Source: Thermococcus sp.
Lineage (GTDB): Archaea > Methanobacteriota_B > Thermococci > Thermococcales > Thermococcaceae
Assembly (NCBI RefSeq): GCF_015521605.1
Contig: NZ_WANV01000011.1
Span: 1 to 61,960, forward strand
Length of the DNA stretch: 61,960 nt
Direction of reading: 5' to 3'
Shown: positions 43,305 to 52,222 of the stretch, one piece after another
Layout of the letters: every line of letters begins with the position of its first letter
How positions within the stretch are numbered: position 1 is the stretch's first letter
Notes under the pieces: model-generated
Databases searched by the model: none
What the model saw: only the letters and a program-made list of their open reading frames with translations
Told to the model about the DNA's origin: nothing
Position numbers and translations under genes: made by a program

Positions 43305-44051
43305 ATGGAGCTTCTCAGCACGGGAATCCAGGTTCTTGACGAGGCGCTTGGGGGCGGCCTTTTGGAGGACAGCAATCTCCTCATCGTCTACGATAGGTAC
43401 TCAAAGGGCTGGGCTCTGGCTTTTGAGATACTAAAAAACCGCATAGCGCTGGGAGACTTCGGGGTCATCATCGATTCGGTTCTCCCATTTTCGGCACTGG
43501 CTATGGAACTGAAGGCGGTCAATTTTGACGTGGAAGCTGAAGGAAAAGGGGGAAATCTTGCCATTGTAGACCTGTTCTCTTCCTTCTATGGGGTGGAATA
43601 TTCTCAGGGGTTTATTTACACCTCTAACATGGATCCCGGGACGTTTCTTCCAAAGTATGAACGGGTGTACCGCAGACTTCTGGGGGAGCGTATTGGAGAC
43701 AGACGTCCCGTCGGAATCGATGTCACCATCGATGGGCTCGCCTTCCTGCTCGGCACGGAGAACTTCATCTCGACGTTTCAGAGACTCATGGCCGAGAAGG
43801 AGAGGGCAAGGATCACCGAGAGAAGAAAGAGGCCCCTCAATATCTTTCTCTTGAACAAGGGCAGGGCCTCCGAAAAGCTGGTCTCTTGGGTATCGCTGTA
43901 CAGTCAGTACGTGATCGAGTTCGTTTCCCCCGATGCTCCCTTTGAGGAGAGAATGGTGATAAGAAAATCCCCCCTGCCCGACTTCAACCCGCTGAAGAGC
44001 CAGTACCGGTTCAGGATTTTAGGGGGACGCGTGGTGCTTATGCCTCTCTGA
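43305..44051 (+). CDS. KaiC/RecA-like protein lacking a Walker A motif
   Basis: A 248-residue protein with the overall pattern of single-domain KaiC-like ATPases: TGIQVLDEALGGGLLEDSNLLIV at the start (TG..LDE..GGG), then the place where GxxGxGKT is expected reads YDRYSKGWALAF, so the P-loop is lost. A later strand NLAIVDLF keeps the Walker B-like position. It likely no longer binds ATP in the standard way and may act as a regulator. ATG 43305 follows GGTGGTGATG. The 3' end overlaps the convergent tRNA thiolase by 33 bp. Confidence 0.75.
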   Translation: MELLSTGIQVLDEALGGGLLEDSNLLIVYDRYSKGWALAFEILKNRIALGDFGVIIDSVLPFSALAMELKAVNFDVEAEGKGGNLAIVDLFSSFYGVEYSQGFIYTSNMDPGTFLPKYERVYRRLLGERIGDRRPVGIDVTIDGLAFLLGTENFISTFQRLMAEKERARITERRKRPLNIFLLNKGRASEKLVSWVSLYSQYVIEFVSPDAPFEERMVIRKSPLPDFNPLKSQYRFRILGGRVVLMPL

Positions 44052-44987
44052 TTTTTCCTCCACCTGCAGTTTGAACTGGCAGGCCTTGCATATCTCGCCC
44101 GTTGTGGGCTGTCCGCAGATTCTGCACCTGTTGAGCTCGCTCGTTTTCTTCGTGTAGGTCTTCGCTATGAGCGGGAAGAGCTTATCGTAGCTCCTCAGTA
44201 TCTGATATTTCGTCCCCGGGTGCCTCTCCTCCATCTCATTTATCCAGTCCCGGATCTCGGCCCTAAAAGCTTCCACCGCGTAGGGGCACTCACTGAAATC
44301 GACCTCTATGCCGTTGAGGATAGCGTAGAGGACTATCTCCTTCTCGGGAATCTCGCGCAGGGGCTTTATCCTTGGAACTAGCTCCGGGTGAATCTCCTCG
44401 TAGTATGGGCCAGTTCTCCCCAGGCGCGCTATGTCTCCTCTCATGATGTTCATCAAAAACATCTGAACCTCGTCATCCAAGTTGTGGCCGACGGCCAGCT
44501 TGTCCGCTCCTACGTCCTTCGCCGCGTAGTTGAGCAGCCACCTCCTCCAGACGCCGCAGTAGGAGCATGCACCGACCCTCTCGCCCTTCTCAAAGCTTCC
44601 CATTATCTCGACCGTTTCATCCAGGGAAAATCCGATGTGGTTCTTAAACGAATATATCCGGTGTTCTATCTCCAGCTTCTCCGCGTTCCTCCTTGCTATC
44701 TCAACGCTCGGGGGCCTGTAGCCTGCTATCCCCTCATCGATCGTTATCGCGACCAGCTCGAAGGGGAACTTCTCGCGGAGCTTCGCGAGAAGGTGCATGA
44801 GGACGACGCTGTCCTTTCCGCCGCTCACACCGACGGCTATCCTCTCGCCTTTCTCTATGAGCCGGTACTTTTTAACGGTCTCCTTGAACTTTTTCTCCAC
44901 CATCTCGTTGAAGTGTTTCCTGCAGTAGTACCTGCCGGTGTAGCGTGCGTGGTAGACGGCTGACCTTCCGCACTTTGAGCACTTCAT
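44019..44987 (-). CDS. ttuA: tRNA sulfurtransferase of the TtuA/Ncs6 family
   Basis: A 322-residue ATP-pyrophosphatase that thiolates tRNA uridine: probably TtuA (2-thioribothymidine at U54, important in thermophiles), with Ncs6 (U34) as alternative. N-terminal zinc ribbon (CSKCGRSAVYHARYTGRYYCRKHF), PP-loop GVSGGKDSVVLMHL (about residue 55), the catalytic CSYCGVWRRWLLN (about 139) that binds an iron-sulfur cluster in TtuA, GHNLDDEVQMFLMN and a C-terminal zinc ribbon (CRICGQ...CKAC). ATG 44987 follows GGTGAG by three to four bases; an earlier ATG at 44999 overlaps it. Confidence 0.9.
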   Translation of the reverse strand: MKCSKCGRSAVYHARYTGRYYCRKHFNEMVEKKFKETVKKYRLIEKGERIAVGVSGGKDSVVLMHLLAKLREKFPFELVAITIDEGIAGYRPPSVEIARRNAEKLEIEHRIYSFKNHIGFSLDETVEIMGSFEKGERVGACSYCGVWRRWLLNYAAKDVGADKLAVGHNLDDEVQMFLMNIMRGDIARLGRTGPYYEEIHPELVPRIKPLREIPEKEIVLYAILNGIEVDFSECPYAVEAFRAEIRDWINEMEERHPGTKYQILRSYDKLFPLIAKTYTKKTSELNRCRICGQPTTGEICKACQFKLQVEEKSERHKHHASP

Positions 44988-45034
44988 CCGCTCACCCATT
45001 TAGGCCGGAAAAAGAGGGGTTAAAAAAGTTGGGC

Positions 45035-46168
45035 TCAGCCCACAAGATTGACCAGTGCTGGCCACAGGTTGAGTGCCAAAAGGAACAGCCCGACACCTAT
45101 TGTGAAGTACCTCACCGGCTTGGCAATCCTCTCCGGAAGGTAGGTCTTGACGACGTCGTCGAGCATCCTGCCTCCGTCGAGGGGCACCAGCGGGAAGAGG
45201 TTCATCAGCCCTATCCCCAGGTTGAGCACGTATATCCAGTAGAATGCGAAGAACAGCGGCAGCACCACGTTCTCATAGCCTATCTTTGAGACCACGTGCT
45301 GTGCGGGGTATATCCCGATGTAGCCCTTCTCCGGGTCCTCGGGGTGGGCCCCCAGTTTCAGCTGGAGGTTTATCTCCTCCCCGTTTCTGAGCACCGTGAG
45401 CGTCACGAGCTGCCCGGGTTTGGTCGTGTTCATGAAGTTTATGAAGCTCTCCATGTCGGTTATCTGCTCTCCGTCCATGGCTATTATAACGTCGCCCTGC
45501 TGGAGGACGCCGAAGGCCGGGCTGTCCTCAAGAACGCCGGAGACGAGTATCCCCGCTGGCTGGAGAACTGGGGTTATTGCGAAGTTTATTATGAGGAGCG
45601 CAAGGATGGCTGTTACGACGTTTGCCAGCGAACCCGCCCCATAAACGCGAAGCCTTGAGCGAAGGGACGCCCTTTCAAGTTCTTCCTCATCCGGTTCTAC
45701 GAATGCCCCGGGTATTACGGCGAGGAGAACCAGACCGACGGATTTGAGGGGCAGGTTTTCTGCCCTCGCAACGATCCCGTGGCTCAGTTCGTGGACGACC
45801 ATAACGACGGCAAGCCCAATGAGGCCGTACCAGAGGGGTATCGTTACCCCGGGGATTACCAGCTGAACGCCACTGCTTTCTCCCCCTGTTTGAACGGTCT
45901 TCATGGCAGTTTTGAGGAGGGCATAAAATACGTAGGCCATTCCCGCGAAGCCCAGGACTATTCCCACATCACCGTAAGCCCTCCAGAAGCGCCTGGCCTT
46001 CCCTGCGATGCTATCTATAAAGCCTAGAAGACGTTTTGTGCGCCACATGGCGACGAATAGGTCAACCGTCAAGCCCTCTTCCTTCTCTTCCCTTCTCCCG
46101 AAGAGGGCGTAGAGAACGATCCAGAACGCCGCGATACCAATGATTACTGTGATGAGGGTACTGTTCAT
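45035..46168 (-). CDS. M50 site-2 protease-like membrane metallopeptidase with PDZ domain
   Basis: A 377-residue intramembrane protease. HELSH, the zinc motif, is near residue 128 in a membrane helix; the third ligand is in the C-terminal NLFPLVPLDGGRML (about residue 326). Between them a PDZ domain is visible (SPAFGVLQQGDVIIAMDGEQI). About six helices are predicted. ATG 46168 follows GGTGACCC; an earlier in-frame start overlaps it. Site-2 proteases release membrane-bound regulators or clean up signal remnants; the partner here is unknown. Confidence 0.93.
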   Translation of the reverse strand: MNSTLITVIIGIAAFWIVLYALFGRREEKEEGLTVDLFVAMWRTKRLLGFIDSIAGKARRFWRAYGDVGIVLGFAGMAYVFYALLKTAMKTVQTGGESSGVQLVIPGVTIPLWYGLIGLAVVMVVHELSHGIVARAENLPLKSVGLVLLAVIPGAFVEPDEEELERASLRSRLRVYGAGSLANVVTAILALLIINFAITPVLQPAGILVSGVLEDSPAFGVLQQGDVIIAMDGEQITDMESFINFMNTTKPGQLVTLTVLRNGEEINLQLKLGAHPEDPEKGYIGIYPAQHVVSKIGYENVVLPLFFAFYWIYVLNLGIGLMNLFPLVPLDGGRMLDDVVKTYLPERIAKPVRYFTIGVGLFLLALNLWPALVNLVG

Positions 46169-46218
46169 TTGGGTCACCTAATAGAGCCTTTTTGGTGGGG
46201 GTTTAAAAATGTAGTGCG

Positions 46219-47121
46219 CTACCTACTGAAGTGTAGTATCCTCTTTATATACTCAATGGAACGTGAGTCAATAGCCAACTCTGTAAGTTTTCTGTAGTTA
46301 TCCAGGTTTAGAGGTGACATTGCAAAAGATTGTATTAAGTATTCCAACCCTTTACCAGGGCTTCCTCCGAGGATAAGCAACAACCCCATCTGGCTCAGGT
46401 GAATGCTCAGTATCCTTGGATTCCATCTGATGTCAGGATGCTTGTGGATGAACCTCTCTCTCCCGGGTATGTATTTTTTCATGTTAAACGATATCTGCCT
46501 CCCGTGCACGTAGTACTTTGCAACTATCTCATCTACATAGTCGAACTTGTAGTGTTTAGCTATCCTGAGCCACATATCCCAGTCCTGGGAGCTTGTGAGC
46601 TTAGGATCAAAGAGCCCTGCCCTCTTGAAGCATTCTCGTCTTATGAGAAGGGTTGGACTCCCCACGAAATTTTCCTTCAGAAATTGCTTGTAAACGTCCC
46701 CCCGAAACTGCGGCAGCCTCTTCCCAAGTATCCGTCCGTCTTGCTGGGATATGTAGTAGAAGCCGCCGTAAACCACCCCAAATTCTCTCCCGAGTTCTTC
46801 GAACTTTTTGATCTGAACTTCCAATCTATGGGGAAGCCACTCATCGTCGTCGTCGAGAAGGGCAATGAATCTCCCCCGGGCCTTTTTAATGCCAGTGTTC
46901 CTTGCCACGGGACCCCCAGAATTCTTTTTGAGACGTACGTACCTGATCCTCCCATCGTCTATGCTCTCGACAACCTCCGGCGTGTTATCTGGGGACGCGT
47001 CATCTACCACTATCAGCTCAAAATCATCGAAGCTCTGTCTGAGAACGCTTTTTATAGCCCTTTTGAGCAGATGGGCCCGATTGTACGTCGGGATTATTAC
47101 CGAGACCTCCGGCCTACTCAT
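46219..47121 (-). CDS. Glycosyltransferase family 2
   Basis: A 300-residue GT-A fold transferase. N-terminal SVIIPTYNRAHLLKRAI, nucleotide-binding VVDDASPDNTPEVV, and the metal/sugar-nucleotide site ALLDDDDEWLPHRL (about residue 92) followed by acceptor-site SSQDWDMWLRIAKHY. The stop of this gene is the 3' end of the galU/ugd/GT unit; its ATG overlaps the galU stop by eight bases. Likely adds sugars to a lipid-linked or surface glycan. Sugar not predictable. Confidence 0.92.
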   Translation of the reverse strand: MSRPEVSVIIPTYNRAHLLKRAIKSVLRQSFDDFELIVVDDASPDNTPEVVESIDDGRIRYVRLKKNSGGPVARNTGIKKARGRFIALLDDDDEWLPHRLEVQIKKFEELGREFGVVYGGFYYISQQDGRILGKRLPQFRGDVYKQFLKENFVGSPTLLIRRECFKRAGLFDPKLTSSQDWDMWLRIAKHYKFDYVDEIVAKYYVHGRQISFNMKKYIPGRERFIHKHPDIRWNPRILSIHLSQMGLLLILGGSPGKGLEYLIQSFAMSPLNLDNYRKLTELAIDSRSIEYIKRILHFSR

Positions 47122-47992
47122 CCCGAACCTCCTGGAGAATGCTTTCCATGAGTCCGATTATCTTATCCCGCAGCTCTTTCCTTGTGAGGCTTAATTCGAT
47201 ATTGGCCCTTATGAATCCCACCTTACTCCCAACGTCATATCTTTTCCCCGCTATCATCCTTGCGAACATCTCTTTTTCATTTAAAAGGGTTCTGAGAGCA
47301 TCGGTAAGTTGTATTTCACCCCCTTTCCCGGGGGCCGTCTCTCTAAGAGCATCAAACACATCTGGTGTTAAAACGTACCTACCGATTATCGCAATGTTGC
47401 TTGGTGCTTCTTCCGGAGCGGGTTTTTCCACAAGATCCTTTATCCTGTAGAGATCATTCCCGATCTTTTCCCCATCAAGGATTCCATATTTACCAACGAG
47501 CTCGTGAGGGACGTGTTCTACCCCTACAACCGGTGAGTCCTTCTTTTCTGCGACTTCAATCAGCTGCCTTATCGCGGGTTTGTTGCTTATTATGATATCA
47601 TCTCCAAGGAGAACAGCGAAGGGTTCTCCGTTCACGTGTTTCTCGGCGTGGAGTATAGCGTCTCCAAGTCCTAGCGGCTTCTTCTGGCGGACATAGTGAA
47701 TGTCTGCCATTTCACCGATTTCTTCAATCTGCCTCAGTTCCTCGATTTTTCCCTTTTCTCTGAGGTAGTACTCCAACTCAAAGCTTCTATCAAAGTAGTC
47801 CTCAATTGCGCGTTTGCCTTTCCCGGTAATTATGAGGATATCATCGATTCCTGACTTGATAGCTTCCTCGACAACGTAATGAATAACGGGACGGTCAACT
47901 ATGGGGAGCATTTCTTTGGGCATCGACTTTGTTATTGGGAGCATTCTTGTTCCCAGGCCAGCGGCAGGAATGACCGCCTTCTTAACCTTCAC
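47114..47992 (-). CDS. galU: UTP--glucose-1-phosphate uridylyltransferase
   Basis: Makes UDP-glucose from UTP and glucose-1-phosphate. The 292-residue protein shows the nucleotidyltransferase start AVIPAAGLGTRMLPITKSMPKEMLP with PIVDRP following, then QKKPLGLGDAI, LLGDDI and VEKPAPEEAPS. GTG 47992 is taken because the GAGGGGGTG inside the end of the upstream gene is spaced correctly; an alternative GTG at 47998 is two codons upstream. The gene overlaps the stop of the dehydrogenase by four bp and the next gene's start by eight. Its product feeds the adjacent UDP-glucose dehydrogenase. Confidence 0.94.
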   Translation of the reverse strand: MKVKKAVIPAAGLGTRMLPITKSMPKEMLPIVDRPVIHYVVEEAIKSGIDDILIITGKGKRAIEDYFDRSFELEYYLREKGKIEELRQIEEIGEMADIHYVRQKKPLGLGDAILHAEKHVNGEPFAVLLGDDIIISNKPAIRQLIEVAEKKDSPVVGVEHVPHELVGKYGILDGEKIGNDLYRIKDLVEKPAPEEAPSNIAIIGRYVLTPDVFDALRETAPGKGGEIQLTDALRTLLNEKEMFARMIAGKRYDVGSKVGFIRANIELSLTRKELRDKIIGLMESILQEVRDE

Positions 47993-49272
47993 CAGCACAC
48001 CCCCTCGTAAATTTTTGCACCCTTCTCTGCAGCTTTCACCCGGCGACCATCGATGACAATCTTCTCCGAGTAATCAAGCTCCTCGAACTCACTCCACTCT
48101 GTGACTATCAGAACAGCGTCAGTATCCCTGAGGACATCATCGGAGGAGTTGACGTACTCGATTTTCTCGCCAACATCAGGATAGAATCGCCTAAAGTTCT
48201 CCATTGCTTGAGGATCGTAGGCTATTACTTCAGCCCCTTCGTCAAGTAGTTTCTTGATAATGACATAGGCTCTCGTTTCCCTCACGTCGTCAGTATTTGG
48301 CTTGAATGCCAGACCAAGGACTCCAATTTTTCTTCCCTTCAGGTTTGGAACATGCTTTTTCAGGAGTTCTATCAGCTTGAGTGGCTGTCTTTCGTTGACC
48401 CCTACAACCGCCTTGAGAATGAGTGGTTCTTCTCCCAGTTCCTCAGCCTTTCTGATTAGTGCCCTCATATCCTTTGGGAAGCACGAGCCACCCCAGCCGA
48501 TTCCTGTTTTGAAGAAGTGCGGGCTAATCCTATGGTCAAGTCCAACCCCCTCAAAGACCCTCCACGAGTCGATTCCAAGTTTCTTGCAGATGTTCCCAAT
48601 CTCGTTCGCGAAGCTTATCTTTGTCGCTAGGAAAGCGTTTGAAGCATACTTAATCATTTCGGCGGTTTTAATGTCAGTGAAGAGTTTTGGGGCGTTAATT
48701 GGGGCGTAAAGCTCATCAAGAATTCCTCTCGTTTTTGCATCCTCGACTCCGATTACAACCCTGTCTGGGTTGAGAAAGTCCTTCAACGCTACTCCCTCGC
48801 GCAGGAATTCGGGATTCATCGCCAGACCAAAGTCCTCGAAGGATTTTTTCCCTGAATACTCTTCGAGAATAGGTTTTACAATCTCTTCTGTAGTGCCCGG
48901 AAGGACAGTGCTCTTGACGACGATCACGTGATAGTCTTCCTTCTCTTGAAGGGCTTCTCCAATTGATTTGCTCGCTTCTTTAACGTATTTGAGGTCGATT
49001 GAACCGTCCTCTCTGGAGGGTGTCCCGACTGCTATAAACGTCACGTCCGAGTTTAAGATAGCCTCATGATAGCCCATGGTAGCGTGGTACTTGCCTTTGA
49101 ACTCTTTCATGAGTTCTTCGAGGCCTTCCTCGTAGATTGGGGGTTTAGCATTGTTTATCATTTTAACTTTTCTTTCGTCAACGTCCACGAAAATGACTTC
49201 ATTCCCAAGCTTGACGAAGCCCATGCCAGTGACGAGGCCCACGTAACCGGAGCCTATGATGGAAATTCTCAT
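47989..49272 (-). CDS. UDP-glucose (UDP-sugar) 6-dehydrogenase
   Basis: NAD-dependent four-electron dehydrogenase of the UGD/GMD superfamily, 427 residues. Rossmann start ISIIGSGYVGLVTGMGF, the EFLREGVALKDFLNPDRVVIG middle, and the catalytic Cys in GWGGSCFPKDMRAL (about residue 260), plus GLAFKPNTDDVRET near residue 318. Because galU is co-transcribed, UDP-glucose to UDP-glucuronate is the likely reaction; UDP-GlcNAc or UDP-ManNAc oxidation is possible. ATG 49272 follows GGTGGTCATT. The promoter faces that of a divergent GT2 gene 70 bp away. Confidence 0.92.
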   Translation of the reverse strand: MRISIIGSGYVGLVTGMGFVKLGNEVIFVDVDERKVKMINNAKPPIYEEGLEELMKEFKGKYHATMGYHEAILNSDVTFIAVGTPSREDGSIDLKYVKEASKSIGEALQEKEDYHVIVVKSTVLPGTTEEIVKPILEEYSGKKSFEDFGLAMNPEFLREGVALKDFLNPDRVVIGVEDAKTRGILDELYAPINAPKLFTDIKTAEMIKYASNAFLATKISFANEIGNICKKLGIDSWRVFEGVGLDHRISPHFFKTGIGWGGSCFPKDMRALIRKAEELGEEPLILKAVVGVNERQPLKLIELLKKHVPNLKGRKIGVLGLAFKPNTDDVRETRAYVIIKKLLDEGAEVIAYDPQAMENFRRFYPDVGEKIEYVNSSDDVLRDTDAVLIVTEWSEFEELDYSEKIVIDGRRVKAAEKGAKIYEGVCW

Positions 49273-49303
49273 CAATGACCACCACGAGAATAGGGAAAGT
49301 GAA

Positions 49304-49314
49304 CCTTATAAACT
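49304..49314. promoter_or_regulatory. Shared symmetric TATA between UDP-sugar dehydrogenase and GT2 genes
   Basis: CCTTATAAACT reads as CTTATAAAC on the plus strand and GTTTATAAG on the minus strand, so a single near-palindromic element serves both directions. Initiation would be near 49335 (plus; ATG 49342) and near 49284 (minus; ATG 49272). Confidence 0.5.
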
Positions 49315-49341
49315 TCATGCGCTTTCTTTTTCTGATTGAGC

Positions 49342-50268
49342 ATGAGAAGCATGAAAACTCGAAGCTACATACTGGTAACACCGGCGAAAAATGAGGAAAA
49401 AAACCTTCCTCTGCTTGCCAGGAGTGTTATTAATCAGACCATCCAACCTCGCCTGTGGGTTATTGTTAATGATAATAGTATCGATAAAACTCCCGAGATT
49501 ATCAAACAGTTGGAACATGAGTACGAGTGGATAGTTGGCCATACTATGGGGGATTCTTTTCACGAATATGACCCTACCATGAGATATTCCGAAGTTGTAA
49601 GGGCAGGTTTTAACGTTGTCCAGAGGCTTGCACGTGAGAACGGCATTCCCTACGGCTATATTGGTGTGGTAGATGCGGATTTTATTCTTGAGAGAAGGTT
49701 TTTTGAAAAACTCATGATCAAGTTTCATGAGAATCCCTCCATGGGAATAGCCAGTGGGGGAGTTTACCTAAAAAGCCCTGATGGAAAGCGAATTTTTTGG
49801 GAGAAAACTAACCCAAAGCACCCAAGGGGTAGTCCCCGGCTGTTTCGAAGAGAGTGTTTCAACGATGTGGGTGGATACCGCCGGTTTTATACTCCCGACG
49901 TTGTCTCAAATTATCTTGCGCGGCTCAACGGGTGGGAAATTGGCCAGGTTATAGATGCTATAGCTGTCCAGCTAAGACCCACCCAGAGTAGAGGCGGTTT
50001 CTTTCGAGCATACCTCCGCCAGGGCCGAGCCAATTATCATCTTGGTGTTGAACCCGTATCTATTCTATTTCGAGCGTTGTTTATGGCTCTCTTTGATAAT
50101 CCCACAAAGGCTAGTGGGTTGCTTGTAGGATATTTTTCAGCATTTTCTCAACACGAGAACCCCATGATTTCAAAAAAAATAAGGGAATTTGCGAGGAAAG
50201 ATATGAGTGTGTGTAGTAATATCCGGAAGGTCTTAGGGATGATGTATTTTGGACTTGCTGACTACTAA
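49342..50268 (+). CDS. Glycosyltransferase family 2
   Basis: A 308-residue GT2 enzyme, beginning YILVTPAKNEEKNLPLLARSV with the nucleotide site VNDNSIDKTPEI and DxD motif GVVDADFILERRFFEK (about residue 112), then the acceptor region. A C-terminal stretch of helices (about 230-260, ILFRALFMALFDN) may contact the membrane. The start may be 49342 (ATG), 49336 (TTG) or 49351 (ATG). AT-richer codon use than the genome average. The 3' end overlaps the convergent phosphodiesterase-like gene by 36 bp. Confidence 0.88.
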   Translation: MRSMKTRSYILVTPAKNEEKNLPLLARSVINQTIQPRLWVIVNDNSIDKTPEIIKQLEHEYEWIVGHTMGDSFHEYDPTMRYSEVVRAGFNVVQRLARENGIPYGYIGVVDADFILERRFFEKLMIKFHENPSMGIASGGVYLKSPDGKRIFWEKTNPKHPRGSPRLFRRECFNDVGGYRRFYTPDVVSNYLARLNGWEIGQVIDAIAVQLRPTQSRGGFFRAYLRQGRANYHLGVEPVSILFRALFMALFDNPTKASGLLVGYFSAFSQHENPMISKKIREFARKDMSVCSNIRKVLGMMYFGLADY

Positions 50269-51099
50269 CTTGAAAAGATCCTGAGGCTTCTTTATAACCT
50301 CCCCAGTATTGCTGCTGAAAAAGCCGTGGTCAGAGTGGTCCCCACCGCGTGGATCCCCTGGTATGGGCTCCATCCCGTGATCTGAAATTATATAGAGCAC
50401 ATCACCTTCGTCCAGCTTCTCTGAGACATCTCTGACAAGCTTGTTCACGTCAAAGTATATGTTCATCAGCTTCAGCTTTTTCCTGATGTAGAAGTGAGAA
50501 ATCTCGTCAAGGAAGGGGGTGTACCAGAAAATAAGCTCGTAATCTCCTTCAAGCGCCTCAAAGAGGGCCTTTCTATCCTGCTCATATGTCTCCATCGCGT
50601 ATTCCACGAGAGGCTTTAGATTGCCCTTAACGGCTTCCGCCATCGCTGCCTTTACCTCTGGGGTTGAAACGTTCCTTCCGTAGGATGGGATGCCGTTTGT
50701 CCAAGTCTTGTCAAAGTAGTCGAACATGGTTCTGTACTTCTTCGTCCTGAGGAGGTAGTCGTATGTCTTTTCAAATGGATTGGGTGCCATGAGGTCTCCG
50801 AGCCTCTTTCGTATCGGGAGGGGGAGGATTTTGGCTCCGAGTTTTACATACCACGGGGGTTTAACTTTTGATATATTGCTCTCTTTTGCTATCATTTTCT
50901 CTCTTTTTACAAACGGCTCTTCGATCTCAGGTATTTTTCTTCCAGTAAGCATTGCGGCCCATATTGGCGGTGTTACTATCACTTCAAAATCAGAAAGATC
51001 AGTTTTTGAATATGTTGTCTGTTTGATGTGTTGTAAATCCCACTCTTTTACAAACTTATATTCCAGTCCGTCTATTCCCAGTATGATTATCCTCTCCAT
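50233..51099 (-). CDS. Alkaline phosphatase-fold phosphodiesterase-like protein
   Basis: A 288-residue protein of the type I phosphodiesterase/nucleotide pyrophosphatase superfamily. N-terminal IILGIDGLEYKFV gives a metal Asp, TPPIWAAMLTGRKIPEIE the Thr/Ser position, LIFWYTPFLDEISHFY and YIISDHGMEPI (about residue 237) metal ligands and HSDHGFFSS the last His. It is shorter than typical enzymes and lacks a signal peptide, so acts in the cytoplasm. It is one base after the GT2 gene upstream, so is part of the same glycan unit; it may process a phosphorylated sugar intermediate, which is inference. Confidence 0.82.
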   Translation of the reverse strand: MERIIILGIDGLEYKFVKEWDLQHIKQTTYSKTDLSDFEVIVTPPIWAAMLTGRKIPEIEEPFVKREKMIAKESNISKVKPPWYVKLGAKILPLPIRKRLGDLMAPNPFEKTYDYLLRTKKYRTMFDYFDKTWTNGIPSYGRNVSTPEVKAAMAEAVKGNLKPLVEYAMETYEQDRKALFEALEGDYELIFWYTPFLDEISHFYIRKKLKLMNIYFDVNKLVRDVSEKLDEGDVLYIISDHGMEPIPGDPRGGDHSDHGFFSSNTGEVIKKPQDLFKLVVSKSKIHHP

Positions 51100-52107
51100 T
51101 TAACTTGCCTCCTTCCACCAGAAGTTTATATCCCCCTTCTTAATCCTATTTCGGTTTGAGAGGGCAATCCACATAGCTTCAATCATGTAAATACTCTTGA
51201 GAGCTTTCTCCTTCTTGAAGTCGGAACTCATGAAGAGTATAGAATGAAGCAGGAGATCTCCAATCCTGCCAAGAATATAAATAATCTTGTTTTTGGGGTT
51301 CTGCTCAAAGAGCTTGTAGAACAGATAGAGGTGATAAACCTGTTTCATAGTTTCAAACTGCTTTGATGGGAGCCTTCCCGCTGGAGCTTCTTGATGCACT
51401 AGCCTTGCGTGAGGGGTTTGGTAGAGCGAACCCGGAAATAGCTTGTGAACTCGGTATGAGAAGTCTTTGTCTTCTCCTATTGCATACCTCTTGAGGCGCT
51501 CGTCGAATTCGAGAGTTTTAAAGACTTCTCTCCGATAGGACATGTTCGTTCCGCTGAAGCTCTCTCGCCCTATCACTTTGGTAACACGGTGGGGGAGAAC
51601 CTCAAAGATTGAAGGGAGTTGTTTGTGAACATCGACCTCGTAGTAGCCGCGCTGGAGGAGCCACCAGAGGAACTTCAGAAAACCAAACCTGATGAGCAGG
51701 TTGTTTGGGCGTATTCTATTGGTTATAAAACCCTGAACACCCATGGCGTTTGAGTATTTTTCATATACCTTGATGAGGTTCTCTATGTAGTCTCTCTCAA
51801 GAACGACGTCGTCGTCGAGGAAGAGAAGTATCTCTCCCTTTCCGAGCTTTGCTCCCGTGTTCCTGGCATGGGGTAGGCTGGCACCCGGGAGGGGAATATG
51901 CTTCACGGCGATTCCGGCGTCTCGCATTTTCTTGAAGATGTCCTCGAACTCCTCCCTCATCTTCTCCCATGAACCATCGAAGCTACCGTTGATGATGATA
52001 ACCTCTGTGGGGCGGACTGTCTGTTCAATTATGGACTCGAGGCACTCTTTGAACTCTCTGGGACGTTTGTAGAGTGTTGATATGATAACTGATACGGACA
52101 TGGACAT
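51100..52107 (-). CDS. Glycosyltransferase family 2
   Basis: A 335-residue GT2 enzyme: SVSVIISTLYKRPREFKECLESI, IINGSFDGSW, ARNTGAKLGKGEILLFLDDDVVLERDYI with DDD at about residue 93, and the EDKDFSYRVHKLFPGS motif (about 205). The start could be 52107 or 52101; the predicted TATA (TTTTTAAATTG, minus strand, about 52135-52145) gives a leader of only a few bases. It is adjacent, in one unit, to the phosphodiesterase-like gene. Composition and mobile-looking gene set fit the surface-glycan island. Confidence 0.9.
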   Translation of the reverse strand: MSMSVSVIISTLYKRPREFKECLESIIEQTVRPTEVIIINGSFDGSWEKMREEFEDIFKKMRDAGIAVKHIPLPGASLPHARNTGAKLGKGEILLFLDDDVVLERDYIENLIKVYEKYSNAMGVQGFITNRIRPNNLLIRFGFLKFLWWLLQRGYYEVDVHKQLPSIFEVLPHRVTKVIGRESFSGTNMSYRREVFKTLEFDERLKRYAIGEDKDFSYRVHKLFPGSLYQTPHARLVHQEAPAGRLPSKQFETMKQVYHLYLFYKLFEQNPKNKIIYILGRIGDLLLHSILFMSSDFKKEKALKSIYMIEAMWIALSNRNRIKKGDINFWWKEAS

Positions 52108-52222
52108 CACTATCAAAATGAGAACCTTGGAACAATTTAAAAAGATAGCTAAGCGGATGTCGCAAACTATTTAAGTAACCCCCGTTAACGCATGTTTCGA
52201 GTGTATCGGAGGGAAAAAGCTG

